A stretch of DNA of 48,984 nt from Nocardia wallacei (GCF_029868745.1 NZ_JARWOP010000181.1:1-48984), one strand, 5' to 3'. Counted from the stretch's first letter, positions 1 through 30,261 are shown. A program made the numbers and translations. Notes: generated by a model not told the origin, from the letters alone.

Positions 1-1
1 A

Positions 2-154
2 ATCCACATCGTCCCCGAACTCCCCAAAACCCGCTCCGGCAAAATCATGCGCCGCCTCCTCCGCGACATCGCCGAAGGCCGCGAACCCGGCGACACCTCC
101 ACCCTCGTCGACCCCAACGTCTTCCACGCCATCCGCCAACAAAAAGCCAACTGA
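2..154 (+). CDS. acs: Acetyl-CoA synthetase, C-terminal end (partial)
   Basis: The frame is open from the left edge and gives the last 50 residues of an AMP-forming acyl-CoA synthetase, ending at the TGA at 152-154. It carries [11 protein letters not shown], the A10 motif of acetyl-CoA synthetases. Its lysine contacts the adenylate and in this family is the site of regulatory acetylation. The following LLRDIAEG is also typical of Acs. Full enzymes are about 650 residues and make acetyl-CoA from acetate, ATP and CoA, so only the tip of the mobile C-terminal subdomain is here. An acyl-CoA ligase of another specificity cannot be fully excluded from this stretch. The SGNH gene starts 29 bases downstream on the same strand. 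This is probably primary metabolism flanking the cluster. Confidence 0.85.
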   Translation: MHIVPELPKTRSGKIMRRLLRDIAEGREPGDTSTLVDPNVFHAIRQQKAN

Positions 155-183
155 CAGAACCGAATCGGAATGAGAGTTCAACG

Positions 184-1488
184 ATGAACAGTGCCGGTAG
201 GCTCGCCCTGCTCGCGGTCACCGTGCTGGCGAGCGCCTCGGCCGTGACCACGGCACACGCCGAGGAAACCGCTTGCGGCGGACAGCATTTCGTGGCGTCG
301 TGGACGGGCAGCCCGACCGACGCCGTGACCCCGCTGGACGCGAGCGGGGGCCCGATTCCGCTCGCGGTGGACGATCAGACCTTCCGCATGGTCGTCACCC
401 CGCACCTGGGCGGGTCACAGCTGCGAGTGCACCTGACCAACCGATTCGGCGTCACCCCGGTCACTTTCGACAAGGTCACCATCGGCAACCAGGTGTCCGG
501 CGCGGCGCTCACCGATATCCGGCCGGTGCTGTTCGGCGGGCAGGCGGGGACCACCCTCGCCCCCGGCGCCGAGGCTGTCAGCGATCCGGTGGACTTCGCC
601 GTCGCCTCGTTCGCGCCGCTGGCGGTCAGCATGCACGTCGCGGGGCAGGCGGGCCCGCCGACCAAGCATTGGAACGCCAACGCCACCTCCTACTACTCCC
701 CCACCGGCAGCGGCGATCTGACCGGGCGATCCGGCCCGGACGGATTCTCCTCGACCACCGGGTCCTGGTTCTACGTCGACGCGGTGGATGTCCTCGCGCC
801 CACCGGAACCCGGGCCGTGGTCGCTTTCGGCGACTCCATCACCGACGGCTTCGTCGGCGCTACCCCGCTGGCCGTCCCGGCCGACCGCGCGGTCGCCGAC
901 ACCAACGGCCGATACCCCGATGTCCTGCAACACCGCCTCGACGCCGCGAACATCCCGGTCTCGGTCGTCAATGCGGGCATCGGCAGCAACCGCGTCCTCA
1001 CCAGCGGTGAACCACTGCTGCTCGGCCCCAGCGGATTGGCGCGGTTCGAGCGCGACGCCCTGAACCGGGCCGGAGTCGGCGGCGTACTCGTCCAGGAGGG
1101 GATCAACGACCTCGGACTCCCGCCGCACGCCGACGCACCGGCGATGATCGCCGGATACGAACAACTCATCGAGGCCGCGCACCGGCACGGCAAGAAGATC
1201 TGGCTCGGCACGCTCCTCCCCGCCTCCGACGCCATCGTGGACGGCACCCTGCTCGTACCCGGCAGCGAAGCGACCCGCCAGCAGATCAATGCCTGGATCC
1301 GCACCCAGACCCTCGCCGACGGCATCGTCGACTTCGATGCGGCCGTGCGCGACCCCGGCAATCCGGCCGTCCTGCGCGACGCCTACTCCGGTCCGGATCG
1401 CCTGCACCCCAGCCTCGCCGGTTACCGGGCAATGGCCGAGACGATCGACCTCACCATGCTCGCCGCCGCCGAATCGCCCTCCTGCTGA
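184..1488 (+). CDS. Secreted SGNH/GDSL-family esterase
   Basis: This 434-residue protein has a signal peptide (about residues 1-26, hydrophobic core LALLAVTVLASA, cleavage probably after AHA). It therefore acts outside the membrane or in the envelope. An N-terminal beta-rich region of roughly 180 residues precedes the SGNH hydrolase domain. The four blocks are visible: GDSITDG with nucleophile Ser218, NAGIGSNR with the oxyanion glycine near 266, GIND with Asn308, and DRLHP with Asp405 and His408. The family cleaves ester bonds in lipids or acylated sugars; the substrate here is unknown. The start follows a purine-rich GGAATGAGAG about 7 bases upstream. The gene converges on the alpha/beta hydrolase gene and shares 67 bases with it, so no terminator separates them. 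The acetyl-CoA synthetase remnant lies just upstream. Confidence 0.85.
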   Translation: MNSAGRLALLAVTVLASASAVTTAHAEETACGGQHFVASWTGSPTDAVTPLDASGGPIPLAVDDQTFRMVVTPHLGGSQLRVHLTNRFGVTPVTFDKVTIGNQVSGAALTDIRPVLFGGQAGTTLAPGAEAVSDPVDFAVASFAPLAVSMHVAGQAGPPTKHWNANATSYYSPTGSGDLTGRSGPDGFSSTTGSWFYVDAVDVLAPTGTRAVVAFGDSITDGFVGATPLAVPADRAVADTNGRYPDVLQHRLDAANIPVSVVNAGIGSNRVLTSGEPLLLGPSGLARFERDALNRAGVGGVLVQEGINDLGLPPHADAPAMIAGYEQLIEAAHRHGKKIWLGTLLPASDAIVDGTLLVPGSEATRQQINAWIRTQTLADGIVDFDAAVRDPGNPAVLRDAYSGPDRLHPSLAGYRAMAETIDLTMLAAAESPSC

Positions 1489-2156
1489 CCGCATCCCCCG
1501 GGCCACACCGCCGCTGATCGCGACTCCGCGGTCACGCTGCGCGCCTGGCGTTCCATGAAGTCGACGATCGTGCGGGCGACCTGTCGGCGCACGGGCTCGT
1601 GCAGCAGATCGTGTCCGGCATCGGGGAATTCGACCAGTTCCACGAGCGTCTCGCCCGTGGCCCACCGCCGAATCCGTTCCACCGGCGCCCGGCGATCGTC
1701 GCACCCGTGCAACGCCAGCGTGGGAACCGGCGGCGCCGGCACCCGCCACGCCTCGGCCTGCGGCGGTGTCCCGATGAGCACCACCGCGTGCACGGCCGTC
1801 ACCGCGGCGGCCTCGGAGCGCATGGCGATCAGCGCGGTCCCCGCGCCCAGCGAATGGCCCATCAGGACCAGCGGCAGGCCGCCGTGTTCGCGCTCGGCCC
1901 GCGCGACCAGCGTCAGCGCGTCGGCGGCCAGCTCCTCGACGGGCGCATGCCGATCGGCCTCGCCCTCGCTGAGGCCGTGCCCGGCGTGGTCGATTCCCCA
2001 GACGTCGATGTCGTGCCGATTCATCGCCCGCGCGAAACGGTGATAGTCGGCGCTCTGCTGGCCCAGCCCGTGCAGGAACACCAGCACCACGCGCGGGCGC
2101 GGCGCCGGCCATCTGCGGAAGTGCACGCGGCCGTTCACACCCTCGAAGAAGGGCAT
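1422..2156 (-). CDS. Alpha/beta hydrolase, compact and cap-less
   Basis: This 244-residue protein of the monoacylglycerol-lipase/lysophospholipase type has no signal peptide, so it is cytoplasmic. HGLGQQ gives the oxyanion loop and GHSLGAG holds nucleophile Ser102. The acid is Asp153 or Asp154 in GCDDRRAP, and the base is His182 in DAGHD. Serine and acid are only about 50 residues apart, against more than 100 in capped relatives, so the lid domain is missing and the active site should be open. A GAGAGG Shine-Dalgarno lies inside the last codons of the upstream ZAS gene, 10 bases away, so it is the last gene of the NRPS transcript. It could release or edit peptidyl chains like a type II thioesterase, or trim an ester; this is inference. 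The last 30 or so residues overlap the convergent SGNH gene and look unconserved. Confidence 0.8.
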   Translation of the reverse strand: MPFFEGVNGRVHFRRWPAPRPRVVLVFLHGLGQQSADYHRFARAMNRHDIDVWGIDHAGHGLSEGEADRHAPVEELAADALTLVARAEREHGGLPLVLMGHSLGAGTALIAMRSEAAAVTAVHAVVLIGTPPQAEAWRVPAPPVPTLALHGCDDRRAPVERIRRWATGETLVELVEFPDAGHDLLHEPVRRQVARTIVDFMERQARSVTAESRSAAVWPGGCGQQEGDSAAASMVRSIVSAIAR

Positions 2157-2166
2157 CGGTTTCCTC

Positions 2167-2405
2167 TCATTCGTTCCGCTGGTCGCCGTCTGCGGCGATG
2201 CTCGACGCGATGCAATCCCACAGCCGTGGCGGCGGCGCGCAGGCCGCCGAGGTGGCGAAAAGCGCTACGGCGGTGTGCATGTCGGCGACCTCCGAGGCGC
2301 ATCCACCGCAGCGGAGCAGGTGCCATTCGAAGGCGTCGAGCTCCAGGCCGGCGAGGGCGTCCAAGGTATAGGCTCCGGTCAGTTCGTGCAGCTCCTCCCA
2401 GGACG

Positions 2406-2409
<4 letters not shown>
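2167..2409 (-). CDS. Free-standing ZAS (zinc anti-sigma) domain protein
   Basis: This 80-residue soluble protein consists only of the N-terminal domain of an anti-sigma factor. It opens with [12 protein letters not shown], which matches the first helix of RskA/RsrA-type domains. Then comes the zinc signature H30-x3-C34-x2-C37, with His8 as the likely fourth ligand, followed by the usual [13 protein letters not shown] helix. There is no membrane segment and no C-terminal sensor domain, unlike the anti-sigma factor at 26764-27492. Its ATG overlaps the TGA of the 23-kb NRPS gene as ATGA, so translation is probably coupled to completion of NRPS synthesis. Known ZAS proteins bind ECF sigma factors, often in a redox- or zinc-dependent way. 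A partner among the two sigma factors at 27.5-28.9 kb is plausible but inferred. The frame is open further upstream, inside the NRPS gene; that extension is an overlap artefact. Confidence 0.8.
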
Positions 2410-25409
<23,000 letters not shown>

Positions 25410-25509
25410 CCAGCTACTCCTATCGACGGAACGAGAAGGAAGAGACTGTTACACATGAGCAACCGTCGCGCAGGTCATCTCGAACCTCCGCGACAGTGCC
25501 CACTGATGA

Positions 25510-25536
25510 TTCGTGCCACCAGGCGATCCGGTTTGG
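25510..25536 (-). promoter_or_regulatory. Putative ECF-sigma promoter of the NRPS operon
   Basis: Read on the minus strand the site is CCAAACC (25536-25530), 16 bases, then CGAA (25513-25510). The identical arrangement occurs upstream of the sigma operon (28970-28996) and of the mycolyltransferase-like gene (26703-26729), and I found no other CCAAACC in the window. An AAC-type -35 and a CGxA-type -10 are common in ECF-sigma promoters. The -10 lies about 100 bases before the NRPS ATG. The 230-base gap 25410-25639 that holds it has no convincing gene. Confidence 0.7.
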
Positions 25537-25639
25537 TTCACAGTGGAAACAAGTCTCGAATCCGGCCGATTCCGAAGCGATTCCCGCCCCTGGCAACCAC
25601 CGAACAAACCATCCCGCCGCCACTTCTGTCAACTTGTGG

Positions 25640-26650
25640 CTAACCGAGCGATCGCGCCAGGAACGGCCAGGAGACGCGCAGATCGTCCTCCCAGTAGCCC
25701 CACGAGTGCGTACCGACGGGTCGGTCGTCGAAGGTCACCGGAATGTCCAGCTCGTTCAACCGGTTCGTGAGATTGACTGTGCAGTAGTGGATCGCCGCCT
25801 CGATCGGCCCGCCGAACGCGATCTGCACCGGCAGCGGAATCCGGCCCTCCCGCACCCGCCGATCACCGGGGGTGTCATGCGGCGACGCCGGAATCCCGCT
25901 GCCCGCACTCAGATAGACGGCGGTCCCGCGCAACCGGTCCGCGTTGAGCAGCGGATCGTTGGCCCGCCACAGCGGCCCGCCGGCCGGGCCCCACATGTTC
26001 TCCACGCTCTGCCCGCCGCCCCAGTTCTCCACCGTGAGCCGGACGAACTCGTGCCCGACGGGATCGGAGGTCTGCGCGCAACCGCTGTAGGACGCCACGC
26101 TCTTCCAGAAGCCGGGCTTGGCTATCGCCAGGTTCAGAACGGAGGTGCCACTCATCGACACCCCGGCCAGCGCGCGGTTGCCGTCGGCCGAAAGGTAGTC
26201 CTCGATGATCGGCGGCAGTTCGTCGTTGAGGAAGGTCTGCCATCTGTTGTGCCCCAGGACGGCGTCGTCGCGTATCCAGTCGGTGTAGTAGGAGTTGCTC
26301 CCGCCGAACGGCGTCACCACATTCACGTTCTTGTCCCGCAGGAAGTCGAACGCGTCGGTCTGCACATCCCATCCGCTCTCGTTGGGCCCGCCCCCGGAGC
26401 CGTTGAGCAGGTACAGCGTGGGGCGCGAGCGGTCCGCGGCGCGGACGACCTGCACCGGAATCGGCCGGTTCATCGCGGCCGAGAAGACCAGCACCGTCTC
26501 CTGCCGGTCGTTGACGTCCGCCACCGAGACCACGCCGGGCGTTTCGGGCGCCGCGGTCGCGGTGCCGCCGGCCACGCCGGCCGCTGCCAGCGCACCGGCC
26601 AGCGCCCACCGCGTGATCCGTGTCCGTCTCGATCGCTGTGTATCCACCAT
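25640..26650 (-). CDS. Secreted antigen-85-type mycolyltransferase/esterase
   Basis: This 336-residue protein has an N-terminal signal: an RRTRITR basic stretch, a hydrophobic core at about 15-30 and probable cleavage after ATAA near 34. The rest is the esterase fold of the antigen 85 family. The nucleophile is Ser165 in AGVSMSG, the counterpart of GLSM in Ag85. The histidine is His315 in GTHSWGYW, almost identical to the GTHSWEYW of Ag85. Ag85 proteins move mycolic acids between trehalose mycolates and arabinogalactan in the cell wall. Here the enzyme could instead acylate or deacylate the NRPS product outside the cell, which is inference. The gene sits between the anti-sigma gene (113-base gap) and the NRPS, and has its own sigma-type promoter signature at 26703-26729. 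Confidence 0.85.
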   Translation of the reverse strand: MVDTQRSRRTRITRWALAGALAAAGVAGGTATAAPETPGVVSVADVNDRQETVLVFSAAMNRPIPVQVVRAADRSRPTLYLLNGSGGGPNESGWDVQTDAFDFLRDKNVNVVTPFGGSNSYYTDWIRDDAVLGHNRWQTFLNDELPPIIEDYLSADGNRALAGVSMSGTSVLNLAIAKPGFWKSVASYSGCAQTSDPVGHEFVRLTVENWGGGQSVENMWGPAGGPLWRANDPLLNADRLRGTAVYLSAGSGIPASPHDTPGDRRVREGRIPLPVQIAFGGPIEAAIHYCTVNLTNRLNELDIPVTFDDRPVGTHSWGYWEDDLRVSWPFLARSLG

Positions 26651-26702
26651 CAGCCCCTCGTGGTCGAGTCGTCGGCGCTTTTCGCGACGAATTCGCGAGG
26701 GG

Positions 26703-26729
26703 TTCGTGCCGGAGGGCCTTCAGGTTTGG
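26703..26729 (-). promoter_or_regulatory. Putative ECF-sigma promoter of the mycolyltransferase gene
   Basis: On the minus strand CCAAACC (26729-26723) is followed after exactly 16 bases by CGAA (26706-26703). It lies about 53 bases before the ATG at 26650, in the 113-base gap after the anti-sigma gene. It shares the wider match CGAA-x-CCCT with the copy at 28970-28996. This suggests that the esterase gene has independent transcription besides any read-through from the sigma operon. Confidence 0.7.
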
Positions 26730-26734
26730 CGATG

Positions 26735-26755
26735 CCGCGGATCCGATCGCCGCGG
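26735..26755. terminator. Possible hairpin after the anti-sigma gene
   Basis: CCGCGG (26735-26740) pairs with CCGCGG (26750-26755) around a 9-base loop, 9 bases after the anti-sigma stop and just before the esterase promoter signature. No T-run follows, so it may be a weak terminator or a chance GC palindrome. Confidence 0.3.
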
Positions 26756-26763
26756 CGCGGCCG

Positions 26764-27492
26764 TCAGGTGAGTGGCACGCCCGCGATGGGCTCGGTGGTC
26801 GGTGCGGGCGAGCCGCCCGCCGGTTCGATCGAAAGCGCGAGCTGGACGGCGTCACCGAAACGCAGGAGCAGCGGCGCCTGCGCGCCGGGCAGACCGGGCA
26901 GCACGCCGGCCGAACGGACCTGGCCCGCCGGCGAGATCAGCCACAGCTGATACGTGCGGTCCGCCGGTGGGTTCGGCACGGTCTCGAAGGAAACGACGGC
27001 CGCGTCCAGCCGGCGCGACATGTGCACGGTGACGGTACCGCCGCCCGTCACCGGCGCGACGCTCTCACGGCCGTCCGGCTGTGCGTCGATCTGCTCGGCG
27101 GTGATCTCGCCCGCGTCGTGGGATTGACTGCGGTACACCGCGATTCCGGCGCCCGCTCCGACGGCGACCACGATCGCCGCGGCGGCCGCGAGCCACCGCA
27201 TGCGGAGGGCAGGCCCGACCGCGAGTACCGGGTCCGCCGCGCCGTCGAGATGGAGGTCGAGCGCTCGCTGCACCCTCGCCTCGAGATCCGGGGGCGCGGG
27301 CACGGCATCGACGATGGTCATCGTCGCCAGCGTCTCGCGCAGGTCGTGCACGGTGGCACGGAAGTCGTCGGCGACGCTCTCCGGCGCGTCCTCGAGGCGC
27401 CGCTCGACGACGCGCCGCTCGTCGGCGGACAACGCGTCGAGCGCGTACGGGTACGCCAGTTCGAGCAGGTCGGCATCGTCGTGGTCAGGCAT
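26764..27492 (-). CDS. RskA-like transmembrane anti-sigma factor, zinc motif absent
   Basis: This 242-residue protein has an N-terminal sigma-binding domain (about 1-58, opening DLLELAYPYALDAL). It has a single membrane helix (about 98-120, rich in Ala and Val) and an external RskA domain (about 140-242) with TYQLWLISPAG and AGVLPG. It should hold an ECF sigma factor at the membrane and release it after proteolysis of the external and membrane parts, as known for RskA. The position where zinc-type relatives have HxxxCxxC reads RRLEDAPESV, so this domain binds no zinc in that way. Its ATG overlaps the stop of sigma factor 1 by 8 bases, the usual coupling of a cognate sigma/anti-sigma pair. It is part of the sigma operon starting near 28970. 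Confidence 0.85.
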   Translation of the reverse strand: MPDHDDADLLELAYPYALDALSADERRVVERRLEDAPESVADDFRATVHDLRETLATMTIVDAVPAPPDLEARVQRALDLHLDGAADPVLAVGPALRMRWLAAAAAIVVAVGAGAGIAVYRSQSHDAGEITAEQIDAQPDGRESVAPVTGGGTVTVHMSRRLDAAVVSFETVPNPPADRTYQLWLISPAGQVRSAGVLPGLPGAQAPLLLRFGDAVQLALSIEPAGGSPAPTTEPIAGVPLT

Positions 27493-28129
27493 CGCGCACC
27501 GATCCTGTCAAGCAGTTCCGTAGTTTTCTGAGGCCGTCCCGAATCCGTGTCTTCACGGTGTTCAGCGGGACGTCCAAGTGGTCGGCCACCTCGGCATAGG
27601 TGCGGCCGCCGTAGTATGCGAGAGCAACTGTCTCACGCTGGATTTCGGTGAGGGTATCGAGGCAGGACACGACCGCACGTTCGTCCGAGCGCTGGCCGAC
27701 CGTCTCGGCGACGGTGTCGTGGTCACGCCCCAGCTGCCGCTGCCCGTAGGCGAGATCCCTTGTGGTGGCGGAGATTTCGACCCGAACCCGGTCGACGGCG
27801 CGGCGATGGGTGAGCATCATGAGCCACCCGATCGGACTGGCCAGGCGAGTGTCGTATTGGGCTGCCGCCTTCCACACGTGGAGATAGACCTCCTGGGTGA
27901 TCTCCTCGGCCAGCGCGGGCCGTCGCAGGATGCGCAGCGCCAGGCCGTACACGCGGTGCTGGGTCGAGCGGTAGAGCTGGGTGAACGCCTGCCGATCGCC
28001 GCCCGCGACGCCCTTCAGCAGTTCGGCGAGCCGATCGGCGGCGTCCCGGTCGGGCGCCGGGCAGGCGTCCGATTCGAAGCCGTCATCGAGACGGCCGATG
28101 CCGACCGAAATGCGGCGCTCATCCGCCAT
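27485..28129 (-). CDS. SigK-like ECF sigma factor 1 (with cysteine pair)
   Basis: This 214-residue ECF sigma factor has region 2 at about 46-117 (QAFTQLYR, EEITQEVYLHVWK, GWLMMLTHRRAVD) and region 4 at about 155-207 (LTEIQRETVALAYYGG, VPLNTVKTRIRDGL). It directs RNA polymerase to a dedicated promoter set; the CCAAACC-N16-CGAA sites nearby are candidates. Cys156 and Cys206 are 50 residues apart, the same separation as the redox-active Cys133/Cys183 pair I recall for M. tuberculosis SigK, so oxidation could weaken anti-sigma binding. I chose the ATG at 28129 (MADERRISVG) because GGAG lies 10 bases upstream; the frame is open to 28324. It overlaps the anti-sigma gene by 8 bases and follows the paralogous sigma gene after 142 bases. 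Confidence 0.85.
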   Translation of the reverse strand: MADERRISVGIGRLDDGFESDACPAPDRDAADRLAELLKGVAGGDRQAFTQLYRSTQHRVYGLALRILRRPALAEEITQEVYLHVWKAAAQYDTRLASPIGWLMMLTHRRAVDRVRVEISATTRDLAYGQRQLGRDHDTVAETVGQRSDERAVVSCLDTLTEIQRETVALAYYGGRTYAEVADHLDVPLNTVKTRIRDGLRKLRNCLTGSVRDA

Positions 28130-28271
28130 AGCGTGGTATCTCCAGAGGTAGAGGTGTCCCGGCGGCAGTGCCGATGCTGTCGGTCGCGCGCGACCGGCGG
28201 ACCGGCCTCCTCTCGCCTCGCACCTTACCCCGAGCACCGACGCGCTCACCGGGTCTGCCCGACGGCGCAAC

Positions 28272-28868
28272 TCATGCCGTTCCGGATTCGGCCAGCCCGG
28301 CGGCGAGCCGCTTGAGACCCTCACGGATGCGCGCTTTCACGGTGGCCAGCGGCGTCTGCAGGCGCTCGGACACCTGCAGATAGGTGAGCCCGCCGTAATA
28401 GGCCAGCACGATGCTCTCGCGCTGCAACGCGGTCAGGGTGTGCAGGCAGCGCCGCACCGCTTGTTCGTCCAGATGCTGTTCGACGGTCTCGGACACCACG
28501 TCGTGCGAGCGACCCGTCTGCACCTGGCCGAACACCGATTCGCGCCCGGCGGCGGCGCGGTCGGCCCGGATGCGGTCGACCACGCGCCGATGGGTCAGCA
28601 TCATCAGCCACCCCACCGGACTCGACATCCGCGGGTCGTACCGGCCCGCGAGCGACCACACCTGGATGTACACCTCTTGGGCGACATCTTCGGCTGTCGC
28701 CGGATTGCGCATCATCGATAACGCCAAGCCGAAGACGCGGTGACTGGTGTGCCGGTAGAAGACCGCGAACGCGTCGCGGTCTCCGTTCCCCGTCGCGGCG
28801 AGCAGGTCCGCGAGACGCGGTCGAGGATCTTGGACAAGTAGTTCAGCGGCCGTGCTCACTTCGTTCAT
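28272..28868 (-). CDS. SigK-like ECF sigma factor 2 (second cysteine lost)
   Basis: This 198-residue paralogue of the neighbouring sigma factor shares the blocks QEVYxxVW, SPxGWLMMLTHRR, SHDVVSETV and ESIVLAYYGG. Regions 2 and 4 are complete, so it should be active. It keeps the first cysteine (Cys141) but has glycine at 191 where sigma 1 has its second, so it should not form the same disulfide. It is the first gene of the sigma operon, about 100 bases after the promoter signature at 28970-28996. An alternative ATG at 28922 adds 18 basic residues; I prefer MNEVSTAAEL because it gives a usual N-terminus, but the Shine-Dalgarno evidence is weak for both. No anti-sigma gene directly follows it. 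It may share the RskA-like protein or use the distant ZAS protein. Confidence 0.85.
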   Translation of the reverse strand: MNEVSTAAELLVQDPRPRLADLLAATGNGDRDAFAVFYRHTSHRVFGLALSMMRNPATAEDVAQEVYIQVWSLAGRYDPRMSSPVGWLMMLTHRRVVDRIRADRAAAGRESVFGQVQTGRSHDVVSETVEQHLDEQAVRRCLHTLTALQRESIVLAYYGGLTYLQVSERLQTPLATVKARIREGLKRLAAGLAESGTA

Positions 28869-28969
28869 CAGAGTGGTACCTGCAGCTTTCGCCGAATCAG
28901 CGTCCGGACGCCGCCGGCGCATGATTCGCTCGTTCCTTCGTGGTACGCGGGCGAGTCATTCGGAAGGGC

Positions 28970-28996
28970 TTCGAACAGCCCGGCCGGATGGTTTGG
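28970..28996 (-). promoter_or_regulatory. Putative autoregulatory ECF-sigma promoter of the sigma operon
   Basis: On the minus strand CCAAACC (28996-28990), 16 bases, then CGAA (28973-28970). It lies in the gap between the exporter gene stop (29025) and sigma factor 2. ECF sigma factors often transcribe their own operon, and a promoter shared with the NRPS and esterase genes would make one regulon. A CCATCC string directly follows CCAAA here, as in the SigK -35 consensus, but not in the other two copies. Confidence 0.7.
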
Positions 28997-29024
28997 TCAC
29001 GAATGGAACAGATTCAGCCGCGGG

Positions 29025-29684
29025 TCACAGGCCCGCGATGCCCTTGCCCGCCACCACCGCGCCCATCACGAGTAGCACCACGGCCATGACGGCGTGGTTG
29101 TTGTCCTGCAACCAGATTCGGGCCGAGTCGAGGGTGCCGCGGAGACGGTCGGCCGCGATCGCGTAGCCGAGGACCACGACCAGCACGCTCGCCGCCGCGA
29201 GCGCCGTGAACACCAGGACCGCCCCCACCTTGCCGCTCGCACCCAGGTCACCGGTGCCCACGGCGACGCCCGCCGACAGGCACAGCAGCAGGTTCTTCGG
29301 ATTGACCGCCGACAGCAGCATGCCCAGCCCGGCCGCCTTGGTCGCGGTGAGCTGGTCGATGGCCCGCATCCAGCCCGGCGGCGTCGTGTCGGCGCGGCCG
29401 CGCCATTGCGCGACGGCCAGCGCCACGAGCAGTACTCCGAGCACGATTTTGATCCAGGCGGCCGCCGTGGACGGCTCACGACCGCCGGTATTCCCGAGCA
29501 GTCCGGACAACGCGGTCACCGCCGCGGTCACGCCGCCGATGCCCACCACCCAGCCGACCGCGAAGCCGCCACCGGCGCCCCCACCGTGCTTCGACAGGAT
29601 CATCAGGATGGCCGCGACCACGGGAATCGGCGAGATCGCGACCCCGACCGCCAGTGGTAGCAGTTCGCCGAGCACCGGACCCAT
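29025..29684 (-). CDS. GAP/Sap-family polytopic membrane protein (lipid-addressing)
   Basis: This 219-residue membrane protein has about six hydrophobic helices. It opens MGPVLGELLPLAVGVAISP and contains SAVNPKNLLLCLSAG in the middle, both characteristic of the GAP/Sap family (PF11139). In mycobacteria, GAP is needed to move glycopeptidolipids to the surface and Sap acts with sulfolipid-1. A member directly upstream of an NRPS operon suggests export of a peptidolipid made by that synthetase, but the substrate here is inferred. I used the ATG at 29684, preceded by AGGGG at 6 bases, rather than the upstream start at 29747, which adds a charged tail. Same strand as the sigma genes, 102-157 bases ahead depending on the sigma 2 start. 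Confidence 0.8.
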   Translation of the reverse strand: MGPVLGELLPLAVGVAISPIPVVAAILMILSKHGGGAGGGFAVGWVVGIGGVTAAVTALSGLLGNTGGREPSTAAAWIKIVLGVLLVALAVAQWRGRADTTPPGWMRAIDQLTATKAAGLGMLLSAVNPKNLLLCLSAGVAVGTGDLGASGKVGAVLVFTALAAASVLVVVLGYAIAADRLRGTLDSARIWLQDNNHAVMAVVLLVMGAVVAGKGIAGL

Positions 29685-29747
29685 TGCGGAACCCCTGTCG
29701 TCGCGACTCCTCGCCGTTCGAGAAGCGATGCGGCTGGATTCGATCAC

Positions 29748-29767
29748 GAGGTCCGCGCGGCGACCTC
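29748..29767. terminator. Possible hairpin after lsr2
   Basis: GAGGTC (29748-29753) pairs with GACCTC (29762-29767) around an 8-base GC-rich loop, within the 136-base gap between lsr2 and the exporter gene. There is no T-run. It is the only feature I can point to in this gap. Confidence 0.25.
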
Positions 29768-29820
29768 ACCCGACGAGGATGAACCGCCGTGCGCGGACCC
29801 CGTGACCGAGCCCGCGGACG

Positions 29821-30156
29821 TCAGGAATTCTTGTTGTACGCCGCCACCACATCCGCCTGGATGCGGCCGCGGCTCGACACGTTGTAGCCGTTGCGCCGGG
29901 CCCAGTCCCGGATCGCCGCCGTCTGCTCGCGATCGGTCGACGAACGCGCCACCACGCTGCTCTTGCCCTTGGGAATGCGGCCGACCTTCCGCGCCGGCCC
30001 CGCCCACTGCTCGAACACCTCACGCAGCTTGCCGGCATTCTGCACCGACAAGTCGATCTCGTACTCCACGCCGTCGACAGCGAACCGCACCGTCTCCTTC
30101 GCCTCGGACTTGCCGTCGTAGTCGTCCACCAGCTCGACGATGACTTTCCGTGCCAT
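29821..30156 (-). CDS. lsr2: Lsr2 nucleoid-associated protein/xenogeneic silencer
   Basis: This 111-residue protein opens [15 protein letters not shown], followed by the dimerising beta-sheet region [15 protein letters not shown], a basic linker, and a C-terminal DNA-binding domain with [17 protein letters not shown]. The RGR motif inserts in the minor groove of AT-rich DNA. Lsr2 coats and silences AT-rich and horizontally acquired genes in actinobacteria. The start at 30156 is preceded by AGAGG 7 bases away and gives the standard length; an upstream ATG would add 13 residues. It lies between the P450-ended operon and the exporter gene, in the same direction. Whether this is the chromosomal lsr2 or an extra copy inside the cluster cannot be told from the window; an extra copy could have local regulatory meaning. 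Confidence 0.92.
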   Translation of the reverse strand: MARKVIVELVDDYDGKSEAKETVRFAVDGVEYEIDLSVQNAGKLREVFEQWAGPARKVGRIPKGKSSVVARSSTDREQTAAIRDWARRNGYNVSSRGRIQADVVAAYNKNS

Positions 30157-30193
30157 ACACCCGCCTCTTTCGCCGAAGTACAAGAACGACAAC

Positions 30194-30221
30194 ACTAAAC
30201 CGGGAACGAATCGGAAAACAA
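30194..30221 (-). promoter_or_regulatory. Possible housekeeping-type promoter of lsr2
   Basis: On the minus strand TTGTTT (30221-30216), a 16-base spacer and TTTAGT (30199-30194), about 38 bases before the lsr2 ATG. The surrounding 30175-30240 is clearly more AT-rich than the coding DNA. Both hexamers are imperfect. Confidence 0.35.
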
Positions 30222-30261
30222 TTCCGGGGCGGATATCCCGAATTCGCGGGGCACGGCCGCG

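Noticed and set aside
25420..25632. A 70-codon open frame on the minus strand before the NRPS gene
   Set aside because: It starts at TTG without a ribosome site and covers the proposed promoter; no protein-like pattern was seen.
25627..25632. TTGACA on the minus strand upstream of the NRPS as a housekeeping -35
   Set aside because: No -10 hexamer lies 16-18 bases downstream; the CCAAACC-N16-CGAA site is better supported.
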